A stretch of DNA of 64,000 nt from Schlesneria paludicola DSM 18645 (GTDB lineage: Bacteria > Planctomycetota > Planctomycetia > Planctomycetales > Planctomycetaceae). The notes under the pieces are model-generated. The model did no database searches. It saw only the letters and a program-made list of their open reading frames with translations, and was not told where the DNA came from. Each line of letters opens with the position of its first letter. Within the stretch, counting starts at the first letter, position 1. The position numbers and the translations under genes were made by a program. This document shows positions 27,962-39,839 of the stretch, in pieces. Where the stretch lies: NCBI GenBank assembly GCA_945876035.1, contig CAMCMU010000008.1, forward strand, positions 1 through 64,000. The letters run 5' to 3'.

Positions 27962-28984
27962 TCACCGCACACACGGAAGCAGGCCCATCGTTTCGGGGAG
28001 TCCGGCCATCAGGTTCAGGTTTTGAATGGCGACACCCGCCGCGCCTTTGATCAGGTTGTCGAGGCATGAGACGATCAGGACTTTACCCTTCACGACGCGG
28101 ACGGTGATGTCGCAGAAGTTGGTGTACGCGCTGTCCTTCGTCGTCGGGAGGTGATCGACGACGCGGATGAACGGTTTGCCGGCGTAGAATTTGCGGTACT
28201 CGGCGAGGAGTTCCTCCTGCGTGACGGGCCGCGTTGGCGTGGCGTAGATCGTGGCCAGGATGCCTCGATCCATGGGGACGAGATGTGGTTGGAAGATCAC
28301 GTCGACCGGTTGCCTCGACACGGTGGAGAGGACTTGCTCGATCTCGGGCATGTGGCGGTGAGTGCCGACGCCGTAGGCCGAGAAACTTTCGTTGCACTCG
28401 GCGTAGAGCGTGTTTAGCTTGGGAGTTCGCCCAGCTCCGCTGACGCCGCTCTTCGCGTCGATGATGATGCCGGTTGCTTCGATCAGCTTGCCGCATAGAG
28501 CAGGAGCCAGTCCGAGAATCGCAGTGCTCGTGTAGCAGCCAGGGTTGGCGACGAGGTCTGCGCCGGGAATCAGATCGGCGAACAGCTCCGGTAACGCGTA
28601 GGGCGTCGATCCGAGTCGAGTCGGATCGGTATGGACGTGACCGTACCATCGGGCATAGACGGCGGGATCGTTCAGCCGGTAGTCGGCACTGAGGTCGATC
28701 ACGCGACATCCCGCCGCGAGATATTCGGGGACCACAGCCATGCTCGCGGCGTGAGGCAGACAGCAGAATACGAATTCCGCCCGCTGGGCCACCTCCGCCG
28801 GCTTCAAGTCTTCGCAGCGGACGTCGAGCCTTCCACTGAGGCTCGGATGAACGGCCGCGATCGGCCGCGATCCGTCTTGCCGCGACGTGAGGGCCGTGAC
28901 TTGGACCTCGGGATGATTCACAAGAATCTTAAGCAGTTCGAGCGCCGTGTACCCGGTCGCCCCGAGGATGCCGACTGTAACCAT
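27962..28984 (-). CDS. argC: N-acetyl-gamma-glutamyl-phosphate reductase ArgC
   Basis: 340-residue NADPH enzyme of arginine synthesis that reduces N-acetylglutamyl phosphate to the semialdehyde. The nucleotide fold begins [15 protein letters not shown], the catalytic cysteine is in [13 protein letters not shown], and the conserved histidine lies in [14 protein letters not shown]. Type-1 ArgC length. The ATG at 28984 starts exactly at the conserved N-terminus and has AAGGGA upstream; the frame is open to 29122 but that extension is not conserved-looking. It is divergent from the cupin gene at 29247. Confidence 0.96.
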   Translation of the reverse strand: MVTVGILGATGYTALELLKILVNHPEVQVTALTSRQDGSRPIAAVHPSLSGRLDVRCEDLKPAEVAQRAEFVFCCLPHAASMAVVPEYLAAGCRVIDLSADYRLNDPAVYARWYGHVHTDPTRLGSTPYALPELFADLIPGADLVANPGCYTSTAILGLAPALCGKLIEATGIIIDAKSGVSGAGRTPKLNTLYAECNESFSAYGVGTHRHMPEIEQVLSTVSRQPVDVIFQPHLVPMDRGILATIYATPTRPVTQEELLAEYRKFYAGKPFIRVVDHLPTTKDSAYTNFCDITVRVVKGKVLIVSCLDNLIKGAAGVAIQNLNLMAGLPETMGLLPCVR

Positions 28985-29246
28985 GAGAACGAAGTCCCTT
29001 TCGAAAGAAACGCGTGAGTGACAGAGGCTATTCTGCCGGGACTGAGCGGAGCCGACAAGGAACTCCGGCCACGCGTCCACTCGGCGTTGCAATCCGGCGT
29101 GAAAACGACAGAATACCCCCACCAGAATGAGGGTTTCACTGCCGGTTCACTCCGAGACCATGTGCAGATCTCTGTGGTGTTCAGTCTGCTCGACTTTCCG
29201 TTAAGAATCCATTCACGCATTTCCGCTTGAGGAGACCGCAAACATC

Positions 29247-30473
<1,227 letters not shown>

Positions 30474-30633
30474 GGCTGGTTGAACCACACCAGACGGGAA
30501 AGCCTCGAAAGAGATTTGGAAAACGTTCGGTGAGAGAATTCTTCTCTGACGATTCTCTCCTCCTTGTGCGTCTTTCACCGTTTCCATATTCGTGTTTTCT
30601 GATATCAACCTCCTCCTCCACGGAACCGCAACG

Positions 30634-31662
30634 ATGGCCGATGCCTTCCCCAAACTTCACAACGCCATGTGGCCCGGACTCGTTGGCAAGGGCTCTTCCG
30701 AAGGCGAACCGAGCATTGCGCTCGACCGGATGCTGGAACTGACGACTCAGGCCAAGGTGAACGGACAAAAGTTTGATGGCGTCGACCTGTTCCTGTTCGA
30801 TCCGCACATCAACATCGATCTGAGCGACGATGACGTGAAGCGGTTGGCGGACAAGATTGCCTCGAAGGGACTGGCCGTCGGTTCGCTCGTGGCTCCCGTC
30901 TGGCCGGGGACAGTCGGCGACAGCGCCATGGGCGGCCCCGAACAACGGGCGAAATTCGTACTCGCGGTGAAGAAGGCCTGCCGGATTGCCGGAATTTTCA
31001 ATAAGCATGGTGTTCGTCGTTACGGAGTCATTCGGATTGATGCCGCTGTCGGACCGAGTCACTGGTTGGAGAATCCGATCACAGGCACGAAGACGATCGC
31101 GTCGACGTTCCGTGAAGCGGGAGTTGTTGCGGCGGCGCATGGTGAGCGACTTGCGGCGGAGGGCGAAATTTGCTGGGCTGGGATGCATTCTTGGAAGAAT
31201 ATGGTGGAGCTGCTGGAGCAGACTGACATGCCAGGAACAGTCGGTTTTCAAGCGGATCAGGCGCATACGTATCTCTATTTAATGGGGTATAATGCTCCCG
31301 AACATGCGTTGCTGAACGAAGGCTATTCGGCGGCGGAATTTGCGGCCGCATATACGAAAATGACCGACGCTTTGCGCCCGTGGACGATTGATTTCCATGT
31401 GGCTCAAAACGATGGAACGGTGCATGGGTCGGGGTCACACGATAAGACGGGGCGACATTGTCTTGCGGATGATCCGAACGGGAAACTGGATATCACGGCC
31501 ACCGCCGGTTACTGGCTTGCGGGAGCTGCGGATCGGGGTCTTCGCCACATTTGCTGGGATGGTTGTATGTTCTCCAACGCCACGCTGGAAAACTCCAAGA
31601 CATGGAACGCGATCCTCGCCGCCATGATCCAGGTTCGAGAGGCTCACGGATGGAAGGCCTAG
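30634..31662 (+). CDS. xylose-isomerase-like TIM-barrel protein
   Basis: 342 residues of the sugar phosphate isomerase/epimerase (AP endonuclease 2-like) superfamily. Metal-binding acidic and histidine residues can be suggested in [35 protein letters not shown] and HICWDGCMF, spaced along the barrel strands as in xylose isomerase and ketose epimerases. Substrate unknown. ATG at 30634 has GGAA eight bases upstream; a GTG at 30592 is in frame. It sits between the cupin and the Gfo/Idh gene, with gaps of 160 and 94 bases, so a single catabolic unit is likely. Confidence 0.72.
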   Translation: MADAFPKLHNAMWPGLVGKGSSEGEPSIALDRMLELTTQAKVNGQKFDGVDLFLFDPHINIDLSDDDVKRLADKIASKGLAVGSLVAPVWPGTVGDSAMGGPEQRAKFVLAVKKACRIAGIFNKHGVRRYGVIRIDAAVGPSHWLENPITGTKTIASTFREAGVVAAAHGERLAAEGEICWAGMHSWKNMVELLEQTDMPGTVGFQADQAHTYLYLMGYNAPEHALLNEGYSAAEFAAAYTKMTDALRPWTIDFHVAQNDGTVHGSGSHDKTGRHCLADDPNGKLDITATAGYWLAGAADRGLRHICWDGCMFSNATLENSKTWNAILAAMIQVREAHGWKA

Positions 31663-31756
31663 TTTCCCTTGGGAATGGCGATTGATTGCGTTCCGCAGTC
31701 GTGTAAAAATACGTTCATTAGCTCCGACCCATCAACTTGGAAAAGGCATCAAGGAC

Positions 31757-32893
31757 ATGGCGAAACCACTCAATATCGGCATGGTCGGTTATGGCTTCAT
31801 GGGGCGTACGCACTCCAATGCGTACAACCGTGTGACGAACTTCTTTGACACGGAATACCGACCCGTGTTGAAAGCCGTCTGCGGAAGAGATGCGGGACAG
31901 TTGCAGGACTTTGCTGATCGTTGGGGTTACGAGTCGACAGAAACCGACTGGCGGAAACTGGTCGAGCGGAAGGACATTGATGCGATCGATATCTGTACTC
32001 CCAACAACCTGCATTACGAGATCGCGATCGCCGCGGCCGCTCACGGTAAGATGATTTTGTGTGAGAAGCCGCTGGCGATGAATGCGGAAGAAGGCGAGAG
32101 GATGTGTCAGGCCGTCGAGAAGGCCGGCGTCATGAATACGGTCTGGTACAACTACCGCCGCGTTCCAGCCATCACGTTTGCCAAGCAGCTGATCGACTCG
32201 GGCAATCTCGGCCGCATTTTTCACTACCGGGCCAACTTTTTGCAAGACTGGACGATTTCGGCGGATCTGCCGCAGGGGGGGACAGCCCTCTGGCGATTGG
32301 ACGCCGCCGCCGCAGGAAGCGGCGTGACGGGTGACCTGCTTGCGCACTGCATCGATACCGCGATCTGGCTGAACGGAAGCGTACAGAATGTCACGGCCAT
32401 GACCGAAACGTTCATCAAGGAACGCAAGCACACGCTCACCGGGAAAATTGAAAAGGTGGGAATTGACGATGCGTGTGCATTCCTCTGCCGGTTTGAAAAC
32501 GGTTCGCTCGGTCTGTTTGAGTCGACGCGATACGCCCGCGGTCACAAGGCTCTTTATACATTGGAGATCAATGGCGAACATGCCTCAATCAAATGGGATC
32601 TCCATGATCTCCATCGTCTTCAATGGTTCGATCACCGTGACGAAGGGAATCTTCGGGGCTGGCGTTCGATTCATGTGACGGATGGCGATCACCCCTACAT
32701 GAATAAATGGTGGGTACCAGGTCTGCAAATCGGTTACGAGCATACGTTTGTGCACCATGTCGCCGACTTTCTGACGGGAGTCGCCCAAGGAACTCCTGTC
32801 AGCCCCACATTTCGCCAAGCTCTTGAAACACAAAAGATTTGCGATGCGGTGCTGAAAAGTGCAAAGTTGGGAAGTTGGACTCAAGTCGGATAG
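31757..32893 (+). CDS. Gfo/Idh/MocA-family NAD(P)-dependent oxidoreductase
   Basis: 378-residue sugar or cyclitol dehydrogenase. The Rossmann domain opens with [18 protein letters not shown]; the conserved lysine is in [13 protein letters not shown] (EKP motif); the C-terminal domain has [32 protein letters not shown], which contains the catalytic Asp/His pair. The enzymes commonly oxidise a sugar hydroxyl to a keto group. Third gene of the sugar cluster; a terminator hairpin follows 44 bases after the stop. ATG at 31757, the frame being open further upstream without a better start. Confidence 0.9.
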   Translation: MAKPLNIGMVGYGFMGRTHSNAYNRVTNFFDTEYRPVLKAVCGRDAGQLQDFADRWGYESTETDWRKLVERKDIDAIDICTPNNLHYEIAIAAAAHGKMILCEKPLAMNAEEGERMCQAVEKAGVMNTVWYNYRRVPAITFAKQLIDSGNLGRIFHYRANFLQDWTISADLPQGGTALWRLDAAAAGSGVTGDLLAHCIDTAIWLNGSVQNVTAMTETFIKERKHTLTGKIEKVGIDDACAFLCRFENGSLGLFESTRYARGHKALYTLEINGEHASIKWDLHDLHRLQWFDHRDEGNLRGWRSIHVTDGDHPYMNKWWVPGLQIGYEHTFVHHVADFLTGVAQGTPVSPTFRQALETQKICDAVLKSAKLGSWTQVG

Positions 32894-32936
32894 CGTTTGC
32901 CAAGTCGTGCGTTATAATTTGTAGAAAGATTGAAGG

Positions 32937-32966
32937 GCACGGATGATCACCAGGGATCGTCCGTGC
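32937..32966 (+). terminator. terminator after the sugar gene cluster
   Basis: 12-base arms 32937-32948 (GCACGGATGATC) and 32955-32966, one G-U pair, six-base loop, followed by TTCGTTGTTTTC. It closes the three-gene cluster ahead of greA. Confidence 0.65.
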
Positions 32967-33038
32967 TTCGTTGTTTTCTGTCCGAATCCGTCCGCGTTTT
33001 ATGTCTCTTCCTGACGCGGCGGAGATGAGGGATTTGAA

Positions 33039-33518
33039 ATGGATCGTCAGCCGATTTCGCGTGAGGGTTATGATAAATTGAAGGAAGAGGTGCGCTTCTT
33101 GGACGACGTGGAGATGCCCAAAATCTCGCAAGCGATCGCCGATGCCAGGGCCGAGGGTGACCTGCGTGAGAATGCCGAATATCATGCGCAGCGTGAAGCC
33201 CAAGGAATGACGCAAGCCAAGATCAACCAACTCAGAAGCAAGCTCAACAGTTGCTATATCGTTGATCGATCCAGCTTGCCTAAAGGGGTCGTGACGTTTG
33301 GTTCTCGGGTCACCGTGAAGGACCTCAGTGATGGCACATTCGAACAATACGAATTCGTTGGTCCGGGTGAGGAAGACTACTCGGATGACGTTATGAAGAT
33401 TCTGACGACAAGCCCGTTAGCCACGGGTATGATGAACAAGAAAGTTGGTGATATCGTCGAAGTCTCTGTTCCCAGAGGCACACTGAAATATGAGGTGACT
33501 TCGATTGATGAGGAATAG
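33039..33518 (+). CDS. greA: transcription elongation factor GreA
   Basis: 159-residue RNA polymerase secondary-channel factor that rescues backtracked complexes by stimulating transcript cleavage. The N-terminal coiled coil carries the acidic tip in [20 protein letters not shown] with the conserved Asp and Glu; the C-terminal FKBP-like domain includes VGPGEEDY and [20 protein letters not shown] at 33039 with GAGG eight bases upstream. Length normal. proA follows after 167 bases. Confidence 0.95.
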   Translation: MDRQPISREGYDKLKEEVRFLDDVEMPKISQAIADARAEGDLRENAEYHAQREAQGMTQAKINQLRSKLNSCYIVDRSSLPKGVVTFGSRVTVKDLSDGTFEQYEFVGPGEEDYSDDVMKILTTSPLATGMMNKKVGDIVEVSVPRGTLKYEVTSIDEE

Positions 33519-33685
33519 CAGCACTGGAAAAATCCACATCCTCCGCCGTGTCCCGTAAAACGGTCGGTGAGTTTGTGACATCGAAGGGGGGCAGAGTGAT
33601 GGAGCCCCGTCAGGACATTCCCCAGACGGTCTGTCACTTCGCGGCCGATCGGGATCCTGTATCAAAAAAATGCGGAAGTCGTGTG

Positions 33686-34945
33686 ATGTCATCGTGGACC
33701 GCTTATGCCAATGAGCTTGTTGGACAAGCTCGATCGGCGTCGCAAACGCTTGCAACCCTTACGGGGATGCAAAAAAATCGTTGGCTCAGCCGAACTGCCG
33801 AACTGCTGTCCGATCGCAGTACCGCTCTTCTGGCGGAAAACCAACGGGACATTGTGCGGGCTTCTGAAAACCGACTGAGTCCGGCAGCCGTCGACAGATT
33901 GCAGCTGACACCCAGTCGAATCGCGGATATGGTATTGGCGTTACGAGACGTGGTGCGACTGCCGGACCCGGTTGGAGAGACCATTGAATCCACCGTCCAG
34001 CCCAACGGATTGCGAGTCAGTCGCGTTCGCGTTCCGCTGGGTGTCGTCTTTTTTGTTTTCGAATCACGGCCCAATGTGACCGTTGATGCGGCATCACTGT
34101 GCGTGAAGAGTGGCAACGCCGTCATCTTGCGTGGAGGAACAGCGGCTCTGCATAGTAATATTGCTCTTTACCGTCTGATTCAAGAGTCTCTCTGCGAAAC
34201 CGGACTTCCCAAGCATGCGGTGCAATTGGTGGAGACCGGTGAACGCGAGGTGGTTGGTGAGCTGCTCAAACGCGGCGACCAAATTGACGTCGCAATCCCG
34301 CGCGGTGGAAAATCGCTGATCCAACGAGTGGTTGCTGAAGCCACAATGCCGGTCATTAAACACTTTGATGGAGTTTGCCACGTCTATATTGATAAATCCG
34401 CGGATCTCGAGATGGCGTTGCGAATTCTGCGAAACAGCAAATGTCAGCGTCCCGGAGTTTGCAATGCGGCAGAGTGCCTGTTAGTTCACGCCGACATCGC
34501 ATCCTCATTTATGCCGCTGGCTTCGTTAATGCTTTCTCAGGAAAATGTGCAGCTTCGAGGATGTGAACGAACCCGCCAATTTATTCCTTGGGCCACTCGT
34601 GCCACTGAGGAAGATTACCGGACAGAATATCTTGATCTGATTCTGTCTGCGAAAATTGTGGATCGTATCGAGGACGCGATTGAGCATATCGGACGTTATG
34701 GATCGCATCATACAGACACGATTGTCACCAACACTCTTGCCGCAGCAAACCAGTTTGTTGCAGAGGTGGACTCGGCCGCGGTGTTCGTCAACGCGAGCAC
34801 ACGTTTCAATGATGGTGGCGAGTTGGGATTGGGGGCTGAGATTGGTATCAGTACGGACAGGTTTCATGCGAGGGGCCCCTGTGGCTTGCGCGAACTGATG
34901 TCTTACAAATGGGTTGCCTTCGGAGTTGGACAGATTCGAGATTGA
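33686..34945 (+). CDS. proA: gamma-glutamyl phosphate reductase ProA
   Basis: 419-residue aldehyde-dehydrogenase-fold enzyme making glutamate 5-semialdehyde for proline synthesis. Conserved blocks: [45 protein letters not shown], and the catalytic cysteine in [16 protein letters not shown]; the C-terminus has [28 protein letters not shown] at 33686 has GGAAG seven bases upstream and fits the usual length; the frame is open to 33548. No proB is seen in the window. Confidence 0.96.
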   Translation: MSSWTAYANELVGQARSASQTLATLTGMQKNRWLSRTAELLSDRSTALLAENQRDIVRASENRLSPAAVDRLQLTPSRIADMVLALRDVVRLPDPVGETIESTVQPNGLRVSRVRVPLGVVFFVFESRPNVTVDAASLCVKSGNAVILRGGTAALHSNIALYRLIQESLCETGLPKHAVQLVETGEREVVGELLKRGDQIDVAIPRGGKSLIQRVVAEATMPVIKHFDGVCHVYIDKSADLEMALRILRNSKCQRPGVCNAAECLLVHADIASSFMPLASLMLSQENVQLRGCERTRQFIPWATRATEEDYRTEYLDLILSAKIVDRIEDAIEHIGRYGSHHTDTIVTNTLAAANQFVAEVDSAAVFVNASTRFNDGGELGLGAEIGISTDRFHARGPCGLRELMSYKWVAFGVGQIRD

Positions 34946-35033
34946 GACGCAACGTGCCAACCATCGGGCCTCACGATCGCCGTTCTTGTTTCTCAATCCG
35001 GATGCCACGTCAGGTGAGAGAATGAGGCCAGTC

Positions 35034-36062
35034 ATGGATGAATTCCTCAACCAGACGGAACCCGAATCCCTCTTGCCGGACTCCAATCCTGCAGCGAATC
35101 CGGTCGACGAGTTTGAGAGGCCATCGAGAGCGGACACCGGCTTGGAGGAGGCACGCGATCTTCGGAAATCTGAACCGGTTTCAGATGATGTCATTGAGCT
35201 GGTTCAGTTGCTGCAGTCGGGACTGTGTCAGAGGTTAGAACATCGACTCGGCGCACTGGCTCACGTCCGTATGAAAGTTCGACCGGTCGGCTTGAAAACG
35301 ACAACTTTAAGTGAGTCTTTTTCAGATCTGTTGCAGTCCCTCTTGTTTTTTCATGATTCAAATTCGCCTCCGTCGATTCCCCAGTTGATTGATTGGCAAA
35401 CGCCTCTCGCCATGGTGCTCATCGAACGTCAGCTTGGCGGAAAATCGAGACAGGATCACGGGGATTGGACGGACGTCCTGACGGATATTGAAACGCAACT
35501 CTTGACTCGACTGTGTAATATCGTTCTTGACGAGTTCGATCTGTCGCCGAACTTATCAAGATTCCGCGAGCTTCGCCTGATACCCATTGTCTCGGATCAG
35601 ATGCTCGCCGAATCGGATTTTCGCCATGTCCGGCTCCTTTGTGTCAGCTTTGAAATCGTTTTCGATCATGTTTGTGGAATGTTTCGATGTTGGTTGCCGA
35701 TGCGTTCACAGGCCCCAGTGCATCAGGTCGGAGGGCTTTCGACGCAGGCCAATCTGACACCCCAATTCAATTCCCCCAATGAAGACCGCCAGACGAGACC
35801 TGTTCCACAAACGCGCCTTGAGCTCATCGCCGAGTTGGCCACTCTCAAACTCCGAACTTCAGAACTCGCCGGTTTGGCGGTAGGCGACGTCCTGTTTACG
35901 GACGTGGGGCAACTCAACGTGGCAACACTTCGACTTGCGAACCAAAATCTTTATCAGGCTGCGGTCGGCACGTTGGCAGGTAAAAAAGCGGTGCGACTTT
36001 TAAAGCGACCCAACAAAAATCCAGATTCGGCCTCAACCGGCGACCTGCCGCAATCCGATTGA
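35034..36062 (+). CDS. fliM: flagellar motor switch protein FliM
   Basis: 342 residues. Residues 5-14 (LNQTEPESLL) fit the CheY-P-binding motif L-x-Q-x-E-x3-L-L found at the FliM N-terminus. The middle domain includes PLAMVLIERQLGG and DVLTDIETQLLTRLCNIVLDEF, and the C-terminal 70 residues form a SpoA/FliN-like domain (ELAGLAVGDVLFTD, ending KAVRLL). FliM forms the C-ring and transmits chemotaxis signals. The ATG at 35034 has GAGG six bases upstream; the frame is open back to 34914 inside proA, but the CheY-binding motif and ribosome site fix the start. It is the only flagellar gene in the window. Confidence 0.8.
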   Translation: MDEFLNQTEPESLLPDSNPAANPVDEFERPSRADTGLEEARDLRKSEPVSDDVIELVQLLQSGLCQRLEHRLGALAHVRMKVRPVGLKTTTLSESFSDLLQSLLFFHDSNSPPSIPQLIDWQTPLAMVLIERQLGGKSRQDHGDWTDVLTDIETQLLTRLCNIVLDEFDLSPNLSRFRELRLIPIVSDQMLAESDFRHVRLLCVSFEIVFDHVCGMFRCWLPMRSQAPVHQVGGLSTQANLTPQFNSPNEDRQTRPVPQTRLELIAELATLKLRTSELAGLAVGDVLFTDVGQLNVATLRLANQNLYQAAVGTLAGKKAVRLLKRPNKNPDSASTGDLPQSD

Positions 36063-36260
36063 GATTTGATATCTCGATTCGATGGCAGTCAGCGCGACAG
36101 TCGAGGCAGGGAACGTATTCAAAACCGCTTGTCGCATCCTGCGAGTGACGGGCCTTTTCCGGCGAATTACGCCAACTCCTTGACGGAACGCAAGTTCGGA
36201 GCTAATACTATTGCCCTCGTCCCATGTTGACCTCATCTGCCGTCGGGGAATCTTCCGAGT

Positions 36261-36824
<564 letters not shown>

Positions 36825-36989
36825 CGCTGGGGAGCTTACGGCGAACTTTGTGATTTTTCGGGTGTGACGGACTGGAAGCAATTGTCCCAGTTGCTTATAC
36901 TTCGCGTCCCGTGGGTGTCAGACTAGTTTTCGCCTTCGGTCGATTTGTTTCTGAAAAGTGTGATTGGTATTGGATTCGGAAAATAAGCG

Positions 36990-37190
36990 ATGCCGAAACA
37001 AAAAACCCATAAAGGGATGAAGAAAAGATTCTCCGTGACCGCCAGCGGCAAGGTTAAATGTCGTAGCTCCTTTCGTGGTCACTTGTTGAGTCATAAGCCT
37101 AGCAAGCGAAAGCGTCAAAACCGTTGTGATCCGGTTCTGATCGGAGCAAACGCTCGTATGATCGTCGATGCTCTGCGCCCGTGTTCCTGA
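36990..37190 (+). CDS. rpmI: 50S ribosomal protein L35
   Basis: 66-residue basic protein beginning MPKQKTHKGMKKRFSVTASG, the L35 signature, with the GANARMIVDALRP ending. Length usual for L35. It lies 165 bases after infC and 179 bases before rplT, wide gaps for this operon that could hold autoregulatory structure for L20, though I could not identify one. Confidence 0.95.
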   Translation: MPKQKTHKGMKKRFSVTASGKVKCRSSFRGHLLSHKPSKRKRQNRCDPVLIGANARMIVDALRPCS

Positions 37191-37369
37191 GTGATGAATC
37201 CCCTCGTGATGCATCTTTTTCGGTTCAGGAGTTGCTGAGTCCTCGGACGTTTGCAAAATCTTAGTGTCTGAGCAAATGTCTGCGGCAGTAAAATAGATTG
37301 TCATTCTGTGTGGATCGGTGTCCCAGCCGTCCGTATTTTTCGGTTTGTACCAGTTGAGCGTAATCCCAA

Positions 37370-37741
37370 ATGAGAATTTCTTACAGCGTCGCACGCCACC
37401 GGGCACACAAGCGACTTTTCCGTGAAGCCAAGGGCAGTTACGGCGGTCGGAAAAATTTGTTGCGAACAGTCAAAGAGACTGTTGTCCGCAATCGTTGTTT
37501 CGCCTATCGAGATCGACGGGTTCGAAAGCGTGAGTTCCGGGCATTATGGATCATTCGAGTCAAGGCTGCCGCTGAGATGCGCGGTTTGTCGTATTCACGA
37601 TTCATTTACGGTCTTAATCTGGCGAATATCAGTCTCAATCGGAAGACTCTCAGTGAGTTGGCGATCCACGAGCCACTAGTTTTTGACGAAGTTACTGCGG
37701 CCGTGAGACATGCACTCTCGGCCGTCGGCAGCAAGAGTTGA
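37370..37741 (+). CDS. rplT: 50S ribosomal protein L20
   Basis: 123-residue protein that binds 23S rRNA early in assembly and represses its operon in other bacteria. Visible: [46 protein letters not shown] and [14 protein letters not shown] at 37370. A strong hairpin with a T-rich tail follows 33 bases after the stop, separating the ribosomal genes from pheS. Confidence 0.95.
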   Translation: MRISYSVARHRAHKRLFREAKGSYGGRKNLLRTVKETVVRNRCFAYRDRRVRKREFRALWIIRVKAAAEMRGLSYSRFIYGLNLANISLNRKTLSELAIHEPLVFDEVTAAVRHALSAVGSKS

Positions 37742-37774
37742 TCTGAGTTTGGTGGATCACTTTTGATTTCGCTG

Positions 37775-37802
37775 CACCGCCACGGGAAGCCCGTTGGCGG
37801 TG
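37775..37802 (+). terminator. terminator or attenuator between rplT and pheS
   Basis: Arms 37775-37786 (CACCGCCACGGG) and 37790-37802 pair with one bulged base and an AAG loop, followed by TTTGTGTTTG. It is either the end of the infC operon or an attenuator controlling pheS, a type of control known for phe-tRNA synthetase operons elsewhere. Confidence 0.7.
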
Positions 37803-37967
37803 TTTGTGTTTGATTCAAGATCTGACGGCCGGACAACGGAGTCGGGTTGCGGTATTCTTGACCGTAACCGGTTCCGTGGCAAACGAATGCCAATTGGCCG
37901 ACGCCGAAGTCCTGCGCTAACGAGTGTTGTTCTCTGGATCGACTTCAGGAGCATTGATAGAGATCTC

Positions 37968-38969
37968 ATGGACCACATCCAAGGCTTTTCAAGCTACGAG
38001 AAAGATGCTTTGCTGGCGATCTCCCAAGCGCGTACCGCCGCCGAGATTGAATCGGTTCGAATTGAATTTCTTGGCAAGAAGCAGGGGCGACTAAAAGATT
38101 TGCAGGCTGTCCTGAGCGGGTTGCCCTCGGATCAACGGCCGGTCATCGGCAAGCAGTTCAACGAAGTCAAAGATCGTGTGAACCAAGCCTTTGAAAGTCG
38201 ACAACTCCTGCTTGCCAAGCCAAAACAGGCCGAATCCTGTCTGGATGTGACACTGCCTGGAATTCCGCCGGATTTCGGAAAAAAACATCCGCTGACTCAG
38301 ACAATTTCCGAATTCAAAAATATTATGGCTCGGTTTGGATTCGATGTGGAGGAAGGACCGGAGGTTGAGGACGAATGGCATAACTTCGTGGCCCTCAATA
38401 TTCCCGCTGACCATCCTGCACGTAACCCGCTGGACAACTTTTATCTCTCCGTTGCGTCTGCGGCGCACGGGAGTGCGCGATTGCTGAGAAGTCAGACGTC
38501 GACTGTCCAAATTCGGACAATGGAACACCGTCCGCCTCCCGTTCGCATCGTCTCCGTCGGACGGGTCTATCGCCCGGACCCGGTCGATGCCACACATCAC
38601 TTGATGTTCCATCAGATGGACGGCCTGAGGATTGGTCCCGACGTCAGTATGTCATCACTCAAGACGGTTCTGAGACTCTTTGCGACTTCGTATCTCGGGG
38701 AAAGCACGGTTGTACGCTTTCGGCCCTCGTTCTTTCCCTTTACCGAACCGAGCGTCGAATTCGATGCTCGACGCGGTGACGGTTGGCTGGAACTGGGGGG
38801 GGCGGGAATGGTCGACCCCAATGTGCTCACCGCCTGTGGTTATGATCCTGAAAAGGTGAGTGGTTTCGCATTTGGCCTAGGGATTGCCCGCTTTTGCATG
38901 ATGAGGCACGGCATCAATGATATCAGGCACTTCTATGAGAACGAACTGCCATTTCTAAAGCAGTTTTGA
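37968..38969 (+). CDS. pheS: phenylalanyl-tRNA synthetase alpha subunit
   Basis: 333-residue class II synthetase subunit. The N-terminal coiled coil (residues 1-80) with [15 protein letters not shown] is followed by the catalytic core: motif 1 around [15 protein letters not shown], motif 2 near [25 protein letters not shown], and motif 3 [18 protein letters not shown] at 37968; the frame extends upstream to 37794 over the terminator and is not likely translated there. The beta subunit gene pheT, normally next, is absent: a transhydrogenase fragment follows instead. Confidence 0.96.
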   Translation: MDHIQGFSSYEKDALLAISQARTAAEIESVRIEFLGKKQGRLKDLQAVLSGLPSDQRPVIGKQFNEVKDRVNQAFESRQLLLAKPKQAESCLDVTLPGIPPDFGKKHPLTQTISEFKNIMARFGFDVEEGPEVEDEWHNFVALNIPADHPARNPLDNFYLSVASAAHGSARLLRSQTSTVQIRTMEHRPPPVRIVSVGRVYRPDPVDATHHLMFHQMDGLRIGPDVSMSSLKTVLRLFATSYLGESTVVRFRPSFFPFTEPSVEFDARRGDGWLELGGAGMVDPNVLTACGYDPEKVSGFAFGLGIARFCMMRHGINDIRHFYENELPFLKQF

Positions 38970-39461
38970 TGTGGCGAAACCACTCCGAGATCGCTGATTG
39001 AGTGACCTCATGAAGTCATGAATCGTTCGCGTGAAATCGCGAGGACTTGCCGAAAGGGACTCCGCCTCGACAACCTCAGGACCGTCTCCAAGAGACAAAG
39101 TATCCGCTTCCAGAGGTGGATCCGCTTCCAGAGGTGGATCCGCTTCCAGAAGTCACGGTCAATATTTCAGAAAAAACGCACGCATCAACCAATATCCTTT
39201 TGGTGCGTGATCTGAAAGCGTATAACTCAACCGGTCACCAAAAAGACGTTTCACCGTTGGCCATCGATGCAGGAGAAATTTTCGACGGAGGGACAACAGA
39301 TCTGCGATGTCAGATCGACGTTCGGTCGTCGAGGAAAATGAGTACCACCGCATTCGGTGGAAGATTCTCTCAAATTGCCCGCCGCAATCCGTTACAGGAC
39401 ACCAAGCCATGCGGGGAGATCGACTCCGTATTCGAAACACGTCTTTGAGAAAGCAGATTCA
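38970..39461. other. intergenic where pheT would be expected
   Basis: About 490 bases between pheS and pntA2. It contains the 18-bp tandem repeat at 39103-39150. One frame runs through the repeat from a TTG at 39047 to 39448 (PLPEVD repeats) but has no ribosome site or recognisable domain. No transhydrogenase domain I is encoded here. Confidence 0.55.
39103..39150. repeat. 18-bp tandem repeat, 2.7 copies
   Basis: Unit TCCGCTTCCAGAGGTGGA at 39103-39120 and 39121-39138, with the first 12 bases again at 39139-39150 before divergence. Length is a multiple of three and one frame would read PLPEVD repeats, but coding is unproven. Confidence 0.88.
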
Positions 39462-39827
39462 ATGCGAGTCTTCCACACGCTGACCGTGCTAGCGAACGTT
39501 GAAAAAGGTCTGGCCGACACCGAGGCTGGAGCAACGTTTTCAGCCCCTTCCATGTCCATGGCTCTGCTCACAATTTTTGTGCTGGCTCTTTATGTCGGTG
39601 CTGGTACCGTCGCCAAGATTCAACCCAAGATGTTTACGACGTTCGTTTCGGGTTCCAACGTTATTTCCGGAATCACGCTTTTGGGCGCGATTGTTTTGGC
39701 GGGCAGGAGCGACTACGTCTTGGTGAGGATGCTGGGTGGCATCGCCGTAGCATTGGCAACGATGAATGTTGTGGGGGGATTATTAATAACGCATCAAGCG
39801 TTAGAGAATACCAAAGAAGAGACCTAA
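39462..39827 (+). CDS. NAD(P) transhydrogenase subunit alpha, membrane part (PntA2/PntAB type)
   Basis: 121 residues, membrane protein. Matches the short domain-II part of the proton-translocating transhydrogenase alpha chain: LTIFVLALYVGAGTVAKIQPK, VSGSNVISGITLLGAIVLAG, and the end segment ALATMNVVGGLLITHQAL. In split-alpha systems this subunit follows a separate NAD-binding alpha-1 subunit; none is encoded upstream. ATG at 39462 with GAGAAAG upstream. The beta-type gene follows 12 bases later, so the two are certainly cotranscribed. The first 30 residues are a soluble leader. Confidence 0.88.
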   Translation: MRVFHTLTVLANVEKGLADTEAGATFSAPSMSMALLTIFVLALYVGAGTVAKIQPKMFTTFVSGSNVISGITLLGAIVLAGRSDYVLVRMLGGIAVALATMNVVGGLLITHQALENTKEET

Positions 39828-39839
39828 ACAACGAAACCA

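Noticed and set aside
39047..39448. Frame carrying PLPEVD repeats before pntA2
   Set aside because: TTG start, no ribosome site and no similarity; kept only as a tandem DNA repeat.
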